Below are positions 24,132-36,415 of a DNA stretch of 64,000 nucleotides, piece after piece (the stretch's first letter is position 1; each line of letters opens with the position of its first letter). The notes under the pieces were generated by a model. That model saw nothing but the letters and a program-made list of their open reading frames with translations. It had not been told where the DNA came from and did no database searches. This DNA is from Argopecten irradians (lineage: Eukaryota > Mollusca > Bivalvia > Pectinida > Pectinidae): contig NC_091139.1 of the NCBI RefSeq assembly GCF_041381155.1, forward strand, positions 11,021,905-11,085,904, written 5' to 3'. The position numbers and the translations under genes were made by a program.

Positions 24132-27100
24132 TTGAACTGGCATTTGGAATCTGTTTCTCTTCAGTCCAAATACATCAAGAATTTCGTCATGGTGTTAAAC
24201 TATCCTGAGCGTTTCCTTGAAAGCCTTTACTACTTATGGGAGGATGAAGTATTCTGTGACATTCAAATTCATGTTGGAAGCCAAACATTCAAGGCCCATC
24301 GTATAGTGTTGTCAGCTGGCTGTGAATACTTTAAGGCCATGTTTGAATGTGGACTGATGGAGCAGAAGGCAGACAGTGTAGAAATCCATGGCATAGATCC
24401 GCCTGTGTTTAGGAATCTATTGAATTTTATTTATACAGGTAAAGATAAATATAAAGATTCTATCATGTCTCTGATATTGATTTAGTGTAGCATGTACATA
24501 CATCCATCCTTGATACTCCAGGGGTTACTATTACTGTAGTTATATCCACCCCTGGACTATGTCATAGTAAAACTGGAGGCTCTGTGTTTGACACCAAATA
24601 AGTAGGTAGTTTTGATCCTTTGATGTATGTATTAAAAAAAATCGAATACATACACTTTGGTTGACTCTATGGCTTTGAGGTTGCATGGTGTTATATCTTT
24701 AAGGAAGTTTCTGCTGGTCTGTGATTGTTCAGTTTTTTTCTCATGAACTGCCTACAGATTCACTATGAGATAGTCTCAAAGTGGATATATAAATGAGAGT
24801 GATAGTAACCCCTGGAGTATCGAGAATGACATGTATCTGAGAGAATGTCTTTTGTTCAGAGTTGAGACCTGTTTAATCTGTTTATAATCTAGTGTCGTTA
24901 TTTTCATCGTTTGACAGGAAAAGTTGACATCAAAGAAGATAACTGTCAGGATGTTCTTGCTGCAGCTAACATGTTCGGACTACAGGAAATCATTGCCCAA
25001 TGTTGTGTGTTTCTGAAACAGAAGCTTCACCGTGAAAATTGTCTAGGTAAGCAATTCTGACCGCTTTATCACTTAAACTTCATGATATGCAGCTATTTAT
25101 AGTACATTAGTGATTCTAATATGTGTCGGGTGTGAAAGGAAACTGTCTAGAGTTATTTGGACAAATTTTTTTCTGGAAACAGCATGCAGATATTCGAAGT
25201 ACAGTTTGCATGATTTATCAAATTAAACATTAGATGCATGGTTATAGAACACTTTGAATATAAATCTATTTCAATGATAGTAAAGGCAGAAATATGCAAA
25301 ATATTTCCATCAATCGATTATTATTTTCAATTGAATTTTTCTCACTTTGCAGAGTTACCTCTCTTGTGGGTTAATTGGTATCAATGGTGACAACATTAGT
25401 TTGTGAGCGAAATTCACATCGTTTTCACTGAAAAGTGTGACATTACGCATGCAAACACACAATGTCACAATCAATACCTATAAGCAAAGGCAGATAACTC
25501 TGTAATATGCAAATACAGAATACTTAAGTTAATTATATATTATTGCTTTCCTGCAAGAATTTGATTTGCAATTCCGAATTTTAATACACTGTAGGAATTT
25601 ATCAGTTTGCTGAGACACATGCTTGTGAGGAACTGAAGATGGATGCCGAGAAGTTTATAAACAACCACTTTCTGCACCTGTCAAAGGAAGATGAGTTTTC
25701 GTGTTTACCTGTGGATTTACTGATCAAGCTTTTGAAGAGTGAGTACCTTTGTATAGAAGATGAGCACCAAGTCCTGCAGGCAGGACTTAACTGGGTCCTC
25801 CATGATCCTAGCAGTCGCAGGAAACATATATTTGATATTTTGCATCAGGTACGGATTCCAATTGTTCAAGAAAAGCAACTCTCTAACATTTTGGATAATT
25901 GCAGTGACCTTAGTACAAAAGTTGTCATCCAGAAATTTGTACAAGATTTCCATTTGGAGAGACAGATTTCTTTAAAACTGCATCAAAACAGAATCAAGCC
26001 TCACATGTTGAACCCAAGGAAATGTGCGAGGAAGAGTATTTATGTTATTGGTGGTAATAAACAGTCTGACGAATGGAGATGGAGCGACGGTGTTACTGTG
26101 CCAACCGTAGAAAAATTTGATACCCTCACCATGGACTGGACAAGCATGAGCGACATGCAGTTTCCAAGGAGTAGTCATGGAGCTGTAGTGTTAAACGGAC
26201 AGATCTACGTCGTAGGAGGGGAAAATGATTCATTAATTTGTGATAACGTTGAATGTTTTGATCCGGCTAGTAACAAGTGGAGTTCTCTCCCCTGTCTGAA
26301 CTACCCACGTTGTGGCCTTGGACTATGTGTGGCCAATGAATGTATCTATGCATTTGGAGGATGGGTTGGAGAAGAACTTGGGGACAGTGTGGAGAAATAT
26401 GATCCAGAGACAAACCAGTGGATTATAGACTGTATAATGCCTACCCCTAGACATGCTATGGGCGTACTGGAATGTGGAGGTAATTATTTTTTTGTATTAA
26501 ATATGGATATCTTTGTGTGTGGATATTTCACTTTTGCCTTGTGCATATATTTGCACTTGTTGATTCAGGAGGTGGTCTTTATACAGAGGTGGTCACTAAG
26601 ACAGGTTTTACTGTAGTGAGATGTCAGCAGGTGGTCTTTATACAGAGGTGGTCACTAAGACAGGTTTTACTGTTGTGAGATGTCAGCAGGTGGTCTTTAT
26701 ACAGAGGTGGTCACTAAGACAGGTTTTACTGTAGTGAGATGTCAGCAGGTGGTCTTTATACAGAGGTGGTCACTAAGACAGGTTTTACTGTTGTGAGATG
26801 TCAGCAGGTGGTCTTTATACAGAGGTGGTCACTAAGACAGGTTTTACTGTAGTGAGATGTCAGCAGGTGGTCTTTATACAGAGGTGGTCACTAAGGCAGG
26901 TTTTACTGTAGTGAGATGTCAACAGGTGGTCTTTATACAGAGGTGGTCACTAAGACAGGTTTTACTGTATTGAGATGTCAACATGTGGTCTTTATACAGA
27001 GGTGGTCACTAAGACAGGTTTTACTGTAGTGTGATGTCAGCAGGTGGTCTTTATACAGAGATGGTCACTAAGACAGGTTTTACTGTTGTGAGATGTCAGC

Positions 27101-29975
27101 AGGTGGTCTTTATACAGAGGTGGTCACTAAGACAGGTTTTACTGTTGTGAGATGTCAGCAGGTGGTCTTTATACAGAGGTGGTCACTAAGACAGGTTTTA
27201 CTGTTGTGAGATGTCAGCAGGTGGTCTTTATACAGAGATGGTCACTTAGGCAGGTTTTACTGTATTGATATGTCAGCAGGTGGTCTTTATACAGAGGTGG
27301 TCACTAAGACAGGTTTTACTGTATTGAGATGTCAACATGTGGTCTTTATACAGAGGTGGTCACTAAAACAGGTTTTACTATAGTGTGATGTCAGCAAGAG
27401 GTCTTTATACAGAGATGGTCACTAAAACAGGTTTTACTGTTGTGAGATGTCAGCAGGTGGTCTTTATACAGAGATGGTCACTAAGGCAGGTTTTACTGTA
27501 GTGTGATAACAGCAGGTGGTCTTTATACAGAGGTGTTCACTAAAACAGGTTTTACTGTAGTGTGATGTCAGCAAGAGGTCTTTATACAGAGGTGGTCACT
27601 AAGGTAAGTTTTACTGTTGTGAGATGTCAGCATGTGGTCTTTATACAGAGGTGGTCACTAAGACAGGTTTTACTGTATTGAGATGTCAGCATGTGGTCTT
27701 TATACAGAAGTGGTCACTAAGGCAGGTTTTACTGTAGTGAGATGTCAGCAGGTGGTCTTTATACAGAGGTGGTCACTAAGACAGGTTTTACTGTTGTGTG
27801 ATGTCAGCAAGAGGTCTTTATACAGAGGTGGTCACTAAGGCAAGTTTTACTGTTGTGAGATGTCAGCATGTGGTCTTTATACAGAGGTGGTCACTAAGAC
27901 AGGTTTTACTGTATTGAGATGTCAGCATGTGGTCTTTATACAGAGGTGATCACTAAGACAGGTTTTACTGTAGTGTGATGTCAGCTGGTGGTCTTAATAC
28001 AGAGGTGGTCACTAAGACAGGTTTTACTGTAGTGTGATGTCAGTAGGTGGTCTTTATACAGAGGTGGTCACTAAGGCAGGTTTTACTGTTGTGAGATGTC
28101 AGTAGGAGATCTTTATTCAGAGGTGGTCACTAAAACAGGTTTTACTATAGTGTGATGTCAGTAGGAGGTCTTTATACAGAGGTGGTCACTAAGACAGGTT
28201 TTACTGTTGTGAGATGTCAGCAGGTGGTCTTTATACAGAGGTGGTCACTAAGACAGGTTTTACTGTTGTGAGATGTCAGCAGGTGGTCTTTATACAGAGA
28301 TGGTCACTAAGACAGGTTTTACTGTTGTGAGATGTCAGCAGGTGGTCTTTATACAGAGATGGTCACTTAGGCAGGTTTTACTGTAGTGAGATATCAGCAG
28401 GTGGTCTTTATACAGAGGTGGTCACTAAGGCAGGTTTTACTGTAGTAAGATGTCAGCAAGTGGTCACTAAGACAGGTTTTACTGTTGTGAGATGTCAGCA
28501 GGTGGTCTTTATACAGAGGTGGTCACTAAGGCAGGTTTTACTGTAGTGAGATGTCAGCAGGTGGTCTTTATACAGAGGTGGTCACTAAGACAGGTTTTAC
28601 TGTTGTGAGATGTCAGCAGGTGGTCTTTATACAGAGGTGGTCACTAAGGCAGGTTTTACTGTTGTGAGATGTCAGCAGGTGGTCTTTATACAGAGGTGGT
28701 CACTAAGGCAGGTTTTACTGTTGTGAGATGTCAGCAGATTGTCTTTATACAGAGGTGGTCACTAAGGCAGGTTTTACTGTTGTGAGATGTCAGCAGGTGG
28801 TCTTTATACAGAGGTGGTCACTAAGGCAGGTTTTACTATACTTACAAGTTACAACACATTTTTCTGTTACAGGTCTGATATATCTAATAGGAGGGCTGGA
28901 TGCAGATGAGACTGACCTGACAACTGTTGACAGTTTTAACCCTGTAACTAAAGAATGGCAACAGTTACCTCCCTTAAAGGTAGAGAGGTCACACCTAGGC
29001 GTGGCCTCATTAGATGGAGTGTTATATGCGATCGGGGGATTAAACCACTCAGAAGGTGACCTTATGTCTGCAGAGAGATATATTCTTGATTCAGTAAGTA
29101 TAATCTGGGCCTATTCTATAGTGCAGTTAGGGCCCGATAATGAGCCCCATTCCCAATTGAAAATGGCCTTAATTCTGATTCAGTTTGTGTGTAGATATAG
29201 TATTAATAAACATGACAAGAGAATCATCATATACAAATAATTACCTTTCAGAATTTATTTAATTACAGCATGCTAATAAGACTCCTAATTTAACTTGTAC
29301 ACAAATATGGCGGCGAAAAATAAACCAGAGGGGTTATGAAATACAGGAATTTAGACTCTCCTCCTGGCAGACAATAAAAGGCTTTAAATTAAAATAAGGG
29401 AGATTTTCACACACCCGGAAGATATGGCATGTATGATTTTTACCGCAGTGACTTAAAATTGAAAAGTCAAAATCCCTCGAGCCCATTTTTCAAATAAAGA
29501 ATATGCCATGCTTGAATTGTATAAAAAAGTATCTTTCTGAATTTCATTTGTTAATAAAGTTTATTGTACAAAAACATGATTTGTGCAATTCTTTTAACAT
29601 TATGATATCTGCAATGATCCTAACATAGACATTTTTATAACTCTTGCAGTTATCATGATTACATCTGTAAAATGAATAAGATGCTGTTTATTCAGAATAT
29701 CATTGTAATCCTGTCTCTGTTATCTACAGGATAACTGGGAGGAAATCGCTCCCCTCTCTGACAAGCGGTCAGCTCCTTGTACGGCTACGGTGAACGGTCA
29801 TCTCTATGTAATTGGTGGACAGAAGTGGACAGACCGGTTTTCTAGTTATAGACATTATTGCAGTAATCCAGTTACACTAGACAGCATGGAGTGCTACGAC
29901 CCGAAGAATAATGTCTGGTCGAAGTTGCCTTATATGCCCATGGACCGCTGTAGAGCTGCGGCTGTCGTACTTTAG
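24132..29975 (+). CDS. IPP: IPP-like BTB-BACK-kelch protein (KLHL27 type)
   Basis: Five exons: 24132-24438, 24918-25046, 25595-26479, 28873-29093 and 29730-29975. They total 1788 nt, giving 595 residues; all introns are GT-AG and the phases join. The ATG at 24132 follows an acceptor at about 24091; a second Met at residue 20 (MVLNYPERFL) could also serve. Domains: BTB about 30-135 (DIQIHVGSQTFKAHRIVLSA), BACK about 140-240 (ETHACEELK) and six kelch repeats about 285-595 (GG doublets and spaced Tyr/Trp). The RKCARKSIYVIGG and PRCGLGLCV..ECIYAFGGWVG stretches match IPP as I recall it. IPP-type proteins bind actin or act as Cullin-3 substrate adaptors; the role here is inferred. Intron 3 holds a 59-bp array, and short elements lie in introns 1 and 2. 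Confidence 0.93.
24488..24838. mobile_element. MITE in IPP intron 1
   Basis: The inverted ends share GATACTCCAGGGGTTACTAT. About 350 bp, non-coding. The same family forms the target site into which the Polinton at 34463 inserted. Confidence 0.65.
25335..25522. mobile_element. Palindromic MITE, TTTGCATATTACAGAGTTA family (copy 2)
   Basis: Diverged copy in IPP intron 2. Left arm TTTGCAGAGTTACCTCTCTTG; right arm AGATAACTCTGTAATATGCA. Internal segment AATTCACATCGTTTTCAC. Confidence 0.65.
26570..28845 (+). repeat. 59-bp minisatellite in IPP intron 3
   Basis: About 38 units of 59 bp with key words CAGGTGGTCTTTATACAGAG, GTGGTCACTAAGACAGG and TTTTACTGTTGTGAGATGTC. Variants (GTAGTGAG or GTTGTGAG; CAGGTGG or CATGTGG; AAGACAGG or AAGGCAGG) recur in blocks, which suggests higher-order duplication. 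The array fills almost all of a 2.4-kb intron and ends about 30 bp before the acceptor of exon 4. Single relatives lie at 9941 and 23395. Open frames that run from the array into exon 4 are not genes. Confidence 0.92.
29094..29729. other. IPP intron 4, nothing recognised
   Basis: AT-rich intron between GT (29094) and AG (29729). No repeat family, RNA gene or open frame of note. Confidence 0.5.
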
Positions 29976-30764
29976 TTATACTGCATTCTCATCCATCAGA
30001 GTTACTTCCCTTCATTGGTATAGCGATAGCTTGACAGCCGATGGGTGCCGAGAATGGTTATACTGCAATAGAACTAGTCATTTGATCTGGACATTTCACT
30101 GTTCTAGTCAGTCGGCTTCCTTCTGTGGCATTGTAATTCTATAATGTGACTGTAGCACTGTAAACAAGTGATGGTTTGATATACTATATCGTTAGTACTG
30201 CTGTATATACACAAATTATTCAACATTGCCAAAAACTAGTGATGAAAAATACAGTGGACTACCTGGTAGTTATTTTTGTAATGGTAATAGTAAGTGCAAT
30301 GATACAGAATATGTTCTAAGCAAGTGCTAATAGTATATACATACTGCAGTCTCCCAAAACACACAATACACACACAACTCATTGTGTTCATGGTAGACTG
30401 TTTAGCCTAATCAACCAATCAGCTAATAGTATTCATTTTTGCTTCTGGTGTTTGAAATATTTTGTTTTTGGTTTTCAGGTAAGTTTTTGTGATTTTTTTT
30501 TTTTCATTTTTCCTTAAAGTTCTTTATTACTGGTACATAAATGCATCGTTGCAAACCCACGAGTCACTGCATACTGTTTGTGACAAATGACAAAAATGCA
30601 GCTAGAAGAACTTTTTGCATATTCTATTTTGTGTGATATTGCAGAGTTAGTTATAGCTACTATGGTGAGCAGTACTTAATGTTTGCTGTCCTTGATTTCT
30701 TTTCTCGTTTAAACATTACATTATAATGATGTAACACTTGGTTTGATTAGTTATAACTTACTAT

Positions 30765-30905
30765 TAACAGCCAGGGTTATATAAGGATATGCCATGTTTA
30801 GGTGGTGGAGGAAAGCAGGAGTACTCCGTTAAAAATCACCGACCAGTGGTCAGTACCTAGCAACTGCCCAACATAGGATTCAAAGTCACAACTGGTAGTA
30901 TCTGC
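30765..30905 (+). mobile_element. SINE central-domain fragment
   Basis: CCATGTTTAGGTGGTGGAGG is followed by AAGCAGGAGTACTCCG. It is related to the reversed segment in the SINE at about 12240-12310. It lies in the 3' flank of the IPP-like gene. Confidence 0.5.
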
Positions 30906-31226
30906 TAACATACCTAATAAATGGCATGTAGATGTATTTATCGTCATATACAAACAAATGAAAACATTGTAAAATTTTAGTGTGTTAAATTTTGGCGCTT
31001 TCCTTCCAAACAAAAATAAGCCAAAATATGACCACATCCAAAATATCTCAGTTTACGTTACTTCAAGTACTGGTACATTAAGTTATTCTCCTATAGATCT
31101 ACTCACCACAAGGGTTTATATCAAGTGAACATAAATATTAAATTTTATTACAAGTGAAATTGACAAACAGCAAAATGCATTTTATAGTATGTACTAGATT
31201 TCCAAATTGAACAGCTAATCTTCATG

Positions 31227-31415
31227 TATTCCTAATTTGCATATTACAAAGTTATCTGCACTTGCGGGTAGGTATTGATTTTGACGTCATGTGTTTGGGA
31301 GCATAACGTCATACCTTTCGGAGAAATCGACGTGAATTGCGCTCACAAAATAATGACGTAACAATCGATACCTACCCGCAAGGGAGCTAATTCTGTAATA
31401 TGCAAAGACGGAATA
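31227..31415. mobile_element. Palindromic MITE, TTTGCATATTACAGAGTTA family (copy 3)
   Basis: The best preserved copy: the ends TATTCC and GGAATA are inverses. The inner arms share CTTGCGGGTAGGTATTGAT and its inverse. About 189 bp, with a central AATCGACGTGAATTGCG. Confidence 0.8.
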
Positions 31416-31661
31416 TCTGTGCCTTATCAAATTGCCACATTGTTCAATAGAAGACGGAAATATATTATTATTCTTTGAAAAGTGGTGACGACAGTCTTGT
31501 TTTGAAATATGTTTCTAAAACATATCGTTCCATATAAGCTATACATGTGATATTATTTATGATGTGTTATTATATATTTGAGAATTTCAATTATAGTGCA
31601 AAATAGAAATGGTGGCAAATTCATTTTGTAAGATTTGTGTGCTATATTCCTTTGGGGATGC

Positions 31662-31667
31662 AATAAA
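31662..31667 (+). terminator. Candidate poly(A) signal of the IPP-like gene
   Basis: AATAAA downstream of the stop at 29975. It would give a 3' UTR of about 1.7 kb that spans a SINE fragment and a MITE, so a nearer non-canonical signal is possible. Confidence 0.3.
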
Positions 31668-31854
31668 GTATTCAGTATTTATCTGTGTTGTACTTACAAC
31701 TATATATATATATCCCGTATTAACTCATTCACCCCTGAAATTTTATAATGGACTGGTCTAGTCTTTGATTTAGAAGAGTTTAAATGTGTATTCAGGGGTG
31801 AGTGAGTTAAAAGGGCAAGTATAGTTTAGTGGAAAAGCATACTGCAGTGGACCC

Positions 31855-32215
31855 CATAGAGATTCTACTAATGCAATATGAAACCCTATCCCATGCAAAG
31901 CTTCAGAGAAGCTGTTTTTTTATAAAAATAGCTAAAATGACCCCTGTTGGCACCACCCCAACTACCTAGTGGCCAGTCCGACCATTTGTACAAATACATT
32001 TTCAATGTTCATATCCCATTCTTAACTTTAGAGAAGAAAATGTTTATTTGGAAATATACAAATTTATCGTTTTTTACCCATCTTCTCATTTGCAAAAATT
32101 TTGGAGTCCACACCCCATAAGGATGCTACCTTAATTGGTTAAATTTTGACCAGCGGTTATGAAGAAGTTGGTTATTGATGGATGGACGGCACACGCCACG
32201 GTATAGCATAAGCTC
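31855..32215. mobile_element. Fragment of the 4.3-6.2 kb element family
   Basis: It shares CAAAGCTTCAGAGAAG, CATTTGTACAA, CCCCATAAGGATGCTACC and GACCAGCGGTTATGAA with the element at 4345-6200, and ends in a GGATGGACGG stretch. About two worn units. Confidence 0.6.
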
Positions 32216-32405
32216 AAGTAAAGAAATAAATACATGTACATGTAAAAGCACACAAGAGTGACAGCTGGGAGCGTTACAATTGGTATGTGTCTATCCTGTA
32301 CTATCAGTTTTTATCTAATAACAATGTTTAAAACAAAAATGTTTCATACATCTGATAGGAATTAATTTCTTTTAGATTGCCGAGTGATCATAATCGCCTT
32401 CACTG

Positions 32406-32640
32406 TCACTTTACACACACAACATTATGATTTTCTCGTGACTCGAAGCTGGATATATGAGTAGGGGTACATCTTTTCCAATTTACAGCATGCAAGTGAC
32501 TTTGTTGTGCGTGCACGAGAGGTGGTGCATGGTAGCGCACACGTATAGGCAGGTGATCAGAAACATTTAAATAATGATCATCGAGCGTTGAACACTCATC
32601 CACACAGTCAACTTTTTCGCGATTCAATAAACATATGATC
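32406..32640 (-). mobile_element. LINE endonuclease-domain remnant
   Basis: The minus strand encodes a stretch with LNVSDHLPIRV then VNWKRCTP. The SDHLP word is typical of the C-terminal end of apurinic-type LINE endonucleases. It is short, 5' and 3' truncated, and in the intergenic DNA before the Polinton. Confidence 0.5.
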
Positions 32641-33089
32641 TATGAACAATTTGTTTCTATCTTTTGACATAATAGCTATAATATGTTCGTTCAAATTTTT
32701 GCGCGTCGTAAACCTGTGTCTGAATTAAAGGTCTTTCCCTTCCTTCATATGATGACTGATCTTCACTAAAATAAAAGTCTTGTTGTGGTGAATGTAAAAA
32801 TCTGACGATGCTGTGGTACTGCGAACTACCATCTACACATCGCCTTGATTGTTTGAACTATAATCTACAAAGCGGCTTCATCTACTTTATGCAGTTGCCC
32901 TGAAAATGTGATGGATGCGATGTTCCTATTAATTCCAAATGGACACCAATATTGGGAAATTCCATCCTTATTCTATTTAGCGGTTTTTGTATTTTAAATT
33001 TTCTTTCTTCCTTCATGAACTTGATGTTGGAGTATACATTTTGTATCTTTATATTGAATATTGTTACCATGCAATTCATAAAATTTATT

Positions 33090-34078
33090 CAAATAAATGA
33101 CCTTGATGTTCATTCAAGGTTATAGGGGTCAAAAAGGCTAAAATCTTTAAACGACTTTTTCTCAATTACCAAAAGTCCCAGGGTACTGATATTCGGCCAT
33201 TGGCATGCTGGGATAAAAGGCTACAAAATTTGTTCAAATGAATGACCTTGACCTTCATTCAAGGTCACAGCGGCCAAAAAGGCTAAAATATTTCAACAAC
33301 TTCTTTTCAATTTAGGCCTGTAGCATGCTGGGATGATGGGCTACAAAGTTTATTTAAATGAATGACCTTGATCTTCGTTTAAGGTCACAGGGGTCGAAAA
33401 GGCTAAAATCTTTAAACTACTTCTTGTGAATAACTAAAAGGCCTAGGATCCTGATATTGAGCCTGTGATATGCTGGGATGAAGGGCTACCAACATTTTTC
33501 AAATGAATGACCTTGAGCTTCATTTAAGGTCACAGGGGTCAAATAGGCTAAAATCTTTAAATGACTTCTGGAGAATAACTAAGAGGCCTAGAGACCTGAT
33601 ATTGGGCCTGTGACATGCTGCAATGAAAGACTACCAAGTTTGATCAATCAAATGACCTTGACTTTCATTCAAGGTCACAGGGATCAAAATGACGAAAACT
33701 TAAACAACTTCTTGTGAATAACTAAGATGCCTAGAGACCTGATATTGGGCCTGTGACATGCTGGAATTAAGGGCTACCAAGTTTGTTCAAATGAATGATC
33801 TTGATCTTCATTCAAAGTCACAAAGGTAAAAATGGCTAAAATCTTTAAATGACTTCTTGTATATAACTCAGACCCTGGGTGCTGTTAGTCTGTAGCATGC
33901 TTGGATAAAGGGCCATCACATTTGTTCAAATGAATGACCTTGACTTTCATTCAAGGTCGCAGGGGGTAAAATTATATGTTAAAATCGTTAAACATACAAC
34001 TTACTGCGTATTTCAGTTCTACTTTATATTGTATTAACATTCAGATGACCGTTATTAAGGCCCATTGGACCTCTTGTT
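33090..34078. mobile_element. Tandem-core element, ~140-bp units, CTCTTGTT end
   Basis: About seven units, each with AATGACCTTGA, TTCATTCAAGGTCACAGGGG, AGGCTAAAATCTTTAAA and CTGATATTGGGCCTGTGACA. It ends at 34057-34078 in a GGCCCATTGGACC stem and CTCTTGTT. Same core as 58715-60000; a diverged core lies at 60900-61428. Confidence 0.7.
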
Positions 34079-34418
34079 ACTACAAAAAAACGTGTGTTTT
34101 GTACCAATTGGAAGAATATCCCCTGCGGATCGTGGTTTCATTTTCAAAGTTGAGAAACAGATTGAATTTCATAAAAATATATTTGAAATATAAAGTTGTA
34201 TTATGGTGACCGTATTATGGGTAACTAGTGATCACGTGATTGCGTGTTTACTTACAAATATAGTGATTTCTCTGACCTGTCTAGTCATCATCAGGAACAT
34301 CAAATAATCTTACTTTCATGCTGACGTTGTATCCTACCCCTACTAGGAGTTTAGTACCTGATGAATTGTCTTTTGTGGTTTCCGCTGGTAGTAACAAATT
34401 CACTTGCTAAGGGAGAGG

Positions 34419-34462
34419 CATCATCGATACTCCAGGGGCTACTATCACTGACGTAATATACC
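34419..34462. mobile_element. MITE half, left of the Polinton
   Basis: ATCGATACTCCAGGGGCTAC is an end sequence of the MITE family seen at 24488-24838. Its other half, GGACTATCGAGGATG, lies at about 49119-49133 on the far side of the Polinton. The target duplication TATACC is at 34457-34462. Confidence 0.65.
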
Positions 34463-34950
34463 AGTAGATGTATAATAGGGGTTACCAAAATCGTCCTGAT
34501 CCTTAATCCTAAGGATTAAAGGATCAATCAGTAGGATCACTCCTGACATGATCAAATGTATAATAGGGGTTACCTAAATCGTCCTGATCCTTAATCCTAA
34601 GGATTAAAGGATCAATCAGTAGGATCACTCCTGACATGATCCTTAAGGAGCAGGATCAGGATCGATTAAGGAACAGAATCGAGGAACATGACGTCAAAGA
34701 TGAAAATACCTATTACACGTGAATGAATCGAATTTTAGGGTATCCAGTTACGTTCACTAGTCATTGTCTAGATTTACGGCTGAGTGAAATTGAATGGTTT
34801 CTTTCGAAATTTCAGTTACAGCTAACTTGTTAAGACAACCGAGGAACATGACGTCAAAGATGAAAATACCTATTACACGTGAATGAATCGAATTTTATGG
34901 TATTTAGTTACGTTCACTAGTCATTGTCTAGATTTACGGCTGAGTGAAAC
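34463..34950 (+). repeat. Polinton left terminal inverted repeat
   Basis: About 488 bp. The outer part holds two copies of an ~88-bp subunit containing a near-palindrome (GATCCTTAATCCTAAGGATT). The inner part holds one full and one partial copy of an ~162-bp subunit with TGACGTCA sites at 34689 and 34849. It pairs with 48531-49106. Confidence 0.9.
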
Positions 34951-35102
34951 TGATAATATTCGACAAATTCAGGTATACTACCACACGTTGCATATATGAC
35001 GTCGACAACTGTCAGGGTGAAAACATTTTATCAGCCGTGACATGGATGAATTAATTCATGTGACTTGAACAATATTGATGACGTCAGTTGGGGTAGCTAT
35101 GA

Positions 35103-35109
35103 TATATAA
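35103..35109 (+). promoter_or_regulatory. TATA box upstream of the first Polinton gene
   Basis: TATATAA lies 37 bp before the ATG at 35146 and 17 bp after a TGACGTCA at 35079-35086. Position and sequence fit a core promoter for the left-end gene group. Confidence 0.45.
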
Positions 35110-35145
35110 CAGACCGCAACCTTTAGTCGGCATCTACTTGCATGT

Positions 35146-35388
35146 ATGGCTCAAGCACAGTTGGACTGTGTTAATACCGAGGACATCATAATTCCACATG
35201 TCGGCAAAAACAGAATTGTTTGTCGTCTAGGATTGCACCACGGCATTTCAGTGTCGAAAAATAAGGACCAGGTTAGGATTCATTTCCGAGAACACGGGAA
35301 AAGTGTAAGCATATCTGTCGACTTTTTCAAAAGAATGATGTTTCTCTCTGAAAGTTTAATGTGTATCTGTGCAGTAGTGGAAGGTTAG
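35146..35388 (+). CDS. Polinton small protein, possibly PC4-like
   Basis: An 80-residue product with ATG 43 bases after the start of a TATA box. The stretch VSKNKDQVRIHFREHGKSV then SISVDFFKRM loosely resembles the PC4/Sub1 single-strand DNA-binding fold (a V.I.IREY strand, then G..ISL...W). This is a by-eye resemblance with no decisive residues; an unassigned Polinton protein is the alternative. It ends one base before the BIR gene, so the two are probably expressed together. Confidence 0.4.
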   Translation: MAQAQLDCVNTEDIIIPHVGKNRIVCRLGLHHGISVSKNKDQVRIHFREHGKSVSISVDFFKRMMFLSESLMCICAVVEG

Positions 35389-35389
35389 A

Positions 35390-35677
35390 ATGTTATTACA
35401 AACGGACTCCGCTCGACATGTCTACATATACCCAACCCATCACCAAATGAAAAATTGCTTAGATCGTATGAACAGTTTTACAGATTGGCCTAATCAAATA
35501 ACACAACAACCGTACGAACTCGCTTGTAACGGATTCTTCTACCAAGGCAGAGGAGACAGAGTCGTTTGTTTCATGTGTGGAGTGACATTGAAGTGTTGGG
35601 AGCGAAGCGACAACATCTTGGAGGAGCATAGAAAATATTCCAAAGATTGCGCCTATTTACGGCTTGTTTTCTCATAG
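35390..35677 (+). CDS. Polinton BIR-domain (IAP-like) protein
   Basis: A 95-residue protein that is almost entirely one BIR domain, the zinc fold of inhibitor-of-apoptosis proteins. It reads RMNSFTDWP, LACNGFFYQGRGDRVVCFMC, LKCWERSDN and EEHRKYSKDC: the conserved Arg, the GFFY.G..D.V.CF.C core, and the Cys-x2-Cys, His and Cys zinc ligands in order. No RING follows in the same protein. In viruses, BIR proteins block caspase-driven death of the host cell; that role here is inferred. It begins one base after the preceding small gene. Confidence 0.85.
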   Translation: MLLQTDSARHVYIYPTHHQMKNCLDRMNSFTDWPNQITQQPYELACNGFFYQGRGDRVVCFMCGVTLKCWERSDNILEEHRKYSKDCAYLRLVFS

Positions 35678-35707
35678 TAAGAGATTGCGTCGTTTATAAT
35701 AGTTGGA

Positions 35708-35991
35708 TGGAAACAGACTTGATTTCTAAGAGACTCAAAGATCTAACGATAGAACTGATTCAACGAAAGTCACATACTAGAATCGTTAGAGACTTATTTT
35801 GTGCTGCCTATGCCTTCATCGTACAACCTATCATCAACGATTTATTTGTTTTTATCCTGCAATTGTCGCACATACTGACCGATAACTACTGCCGGATAAA
35901 CTTGTGCTTTATCCGTCAATACGATATGCTTTATCCGTCAATACGATCACGTGAATTTGTTCCATATCTGACGACACTTTTTCTAACTTGA
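35708..35991 (+). CDS. Polinton unassigned open frame (~94 residues)
   Basis: Starts at METDLISKRLKDLTIEL. No family recognised. The second half is hydrophobic and may be chance translation through a short direct repeat (CTTTATCCGTCAATACGAT, twice near 35910-35950). 35992-36415 has no gene but carries two TGACGTCA sites (36045 and 36065). Confidence 0.25.
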
Positions 35992-36415
35992 CCCAGAACT
36001 TGAACCTTCCAGTGAATGAAACGTCATTCAGTCCCGCTAAAACGTGACGTCACATTCATCGAAATGACGTCATTTTTACGATATCGAAAATCTCGTATGG
36101 CGGTGCCGTCTTTTTCTTGGCTCATGACAAAGGTATGTATTGTTAAGTAATTCTTTAATGGGAATTGGTTGTTATTTGAGTATTTTCATTTCCTTTCAGT
36201 GACATATCACCCTGAATAGAATGACGGTTACTGTTTGTGAATGCGCTTATTTATTTCCCACGGCAGTAAAAAGGAGTACACTCTCATTCGGTTAAGTGAA
36301 TGAATCTTTACCTCCGCATCAAAGAAGCGTCTCGCTTCGAGCGAAACAAAGTAAGGAACTGTCAATTTGCTTTTGTTTTGAAAGCCATAATGGTTGCAGG
36401 ATAAACAGAATACAC

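Noticed and set aside
28728-28872. Open frame running from the 59-bp array into IPP exon 4
   Set aside because: The exon 4 acceptor at 28871-28872 and the phase fit the spliced kelch gene; the array part is chance.
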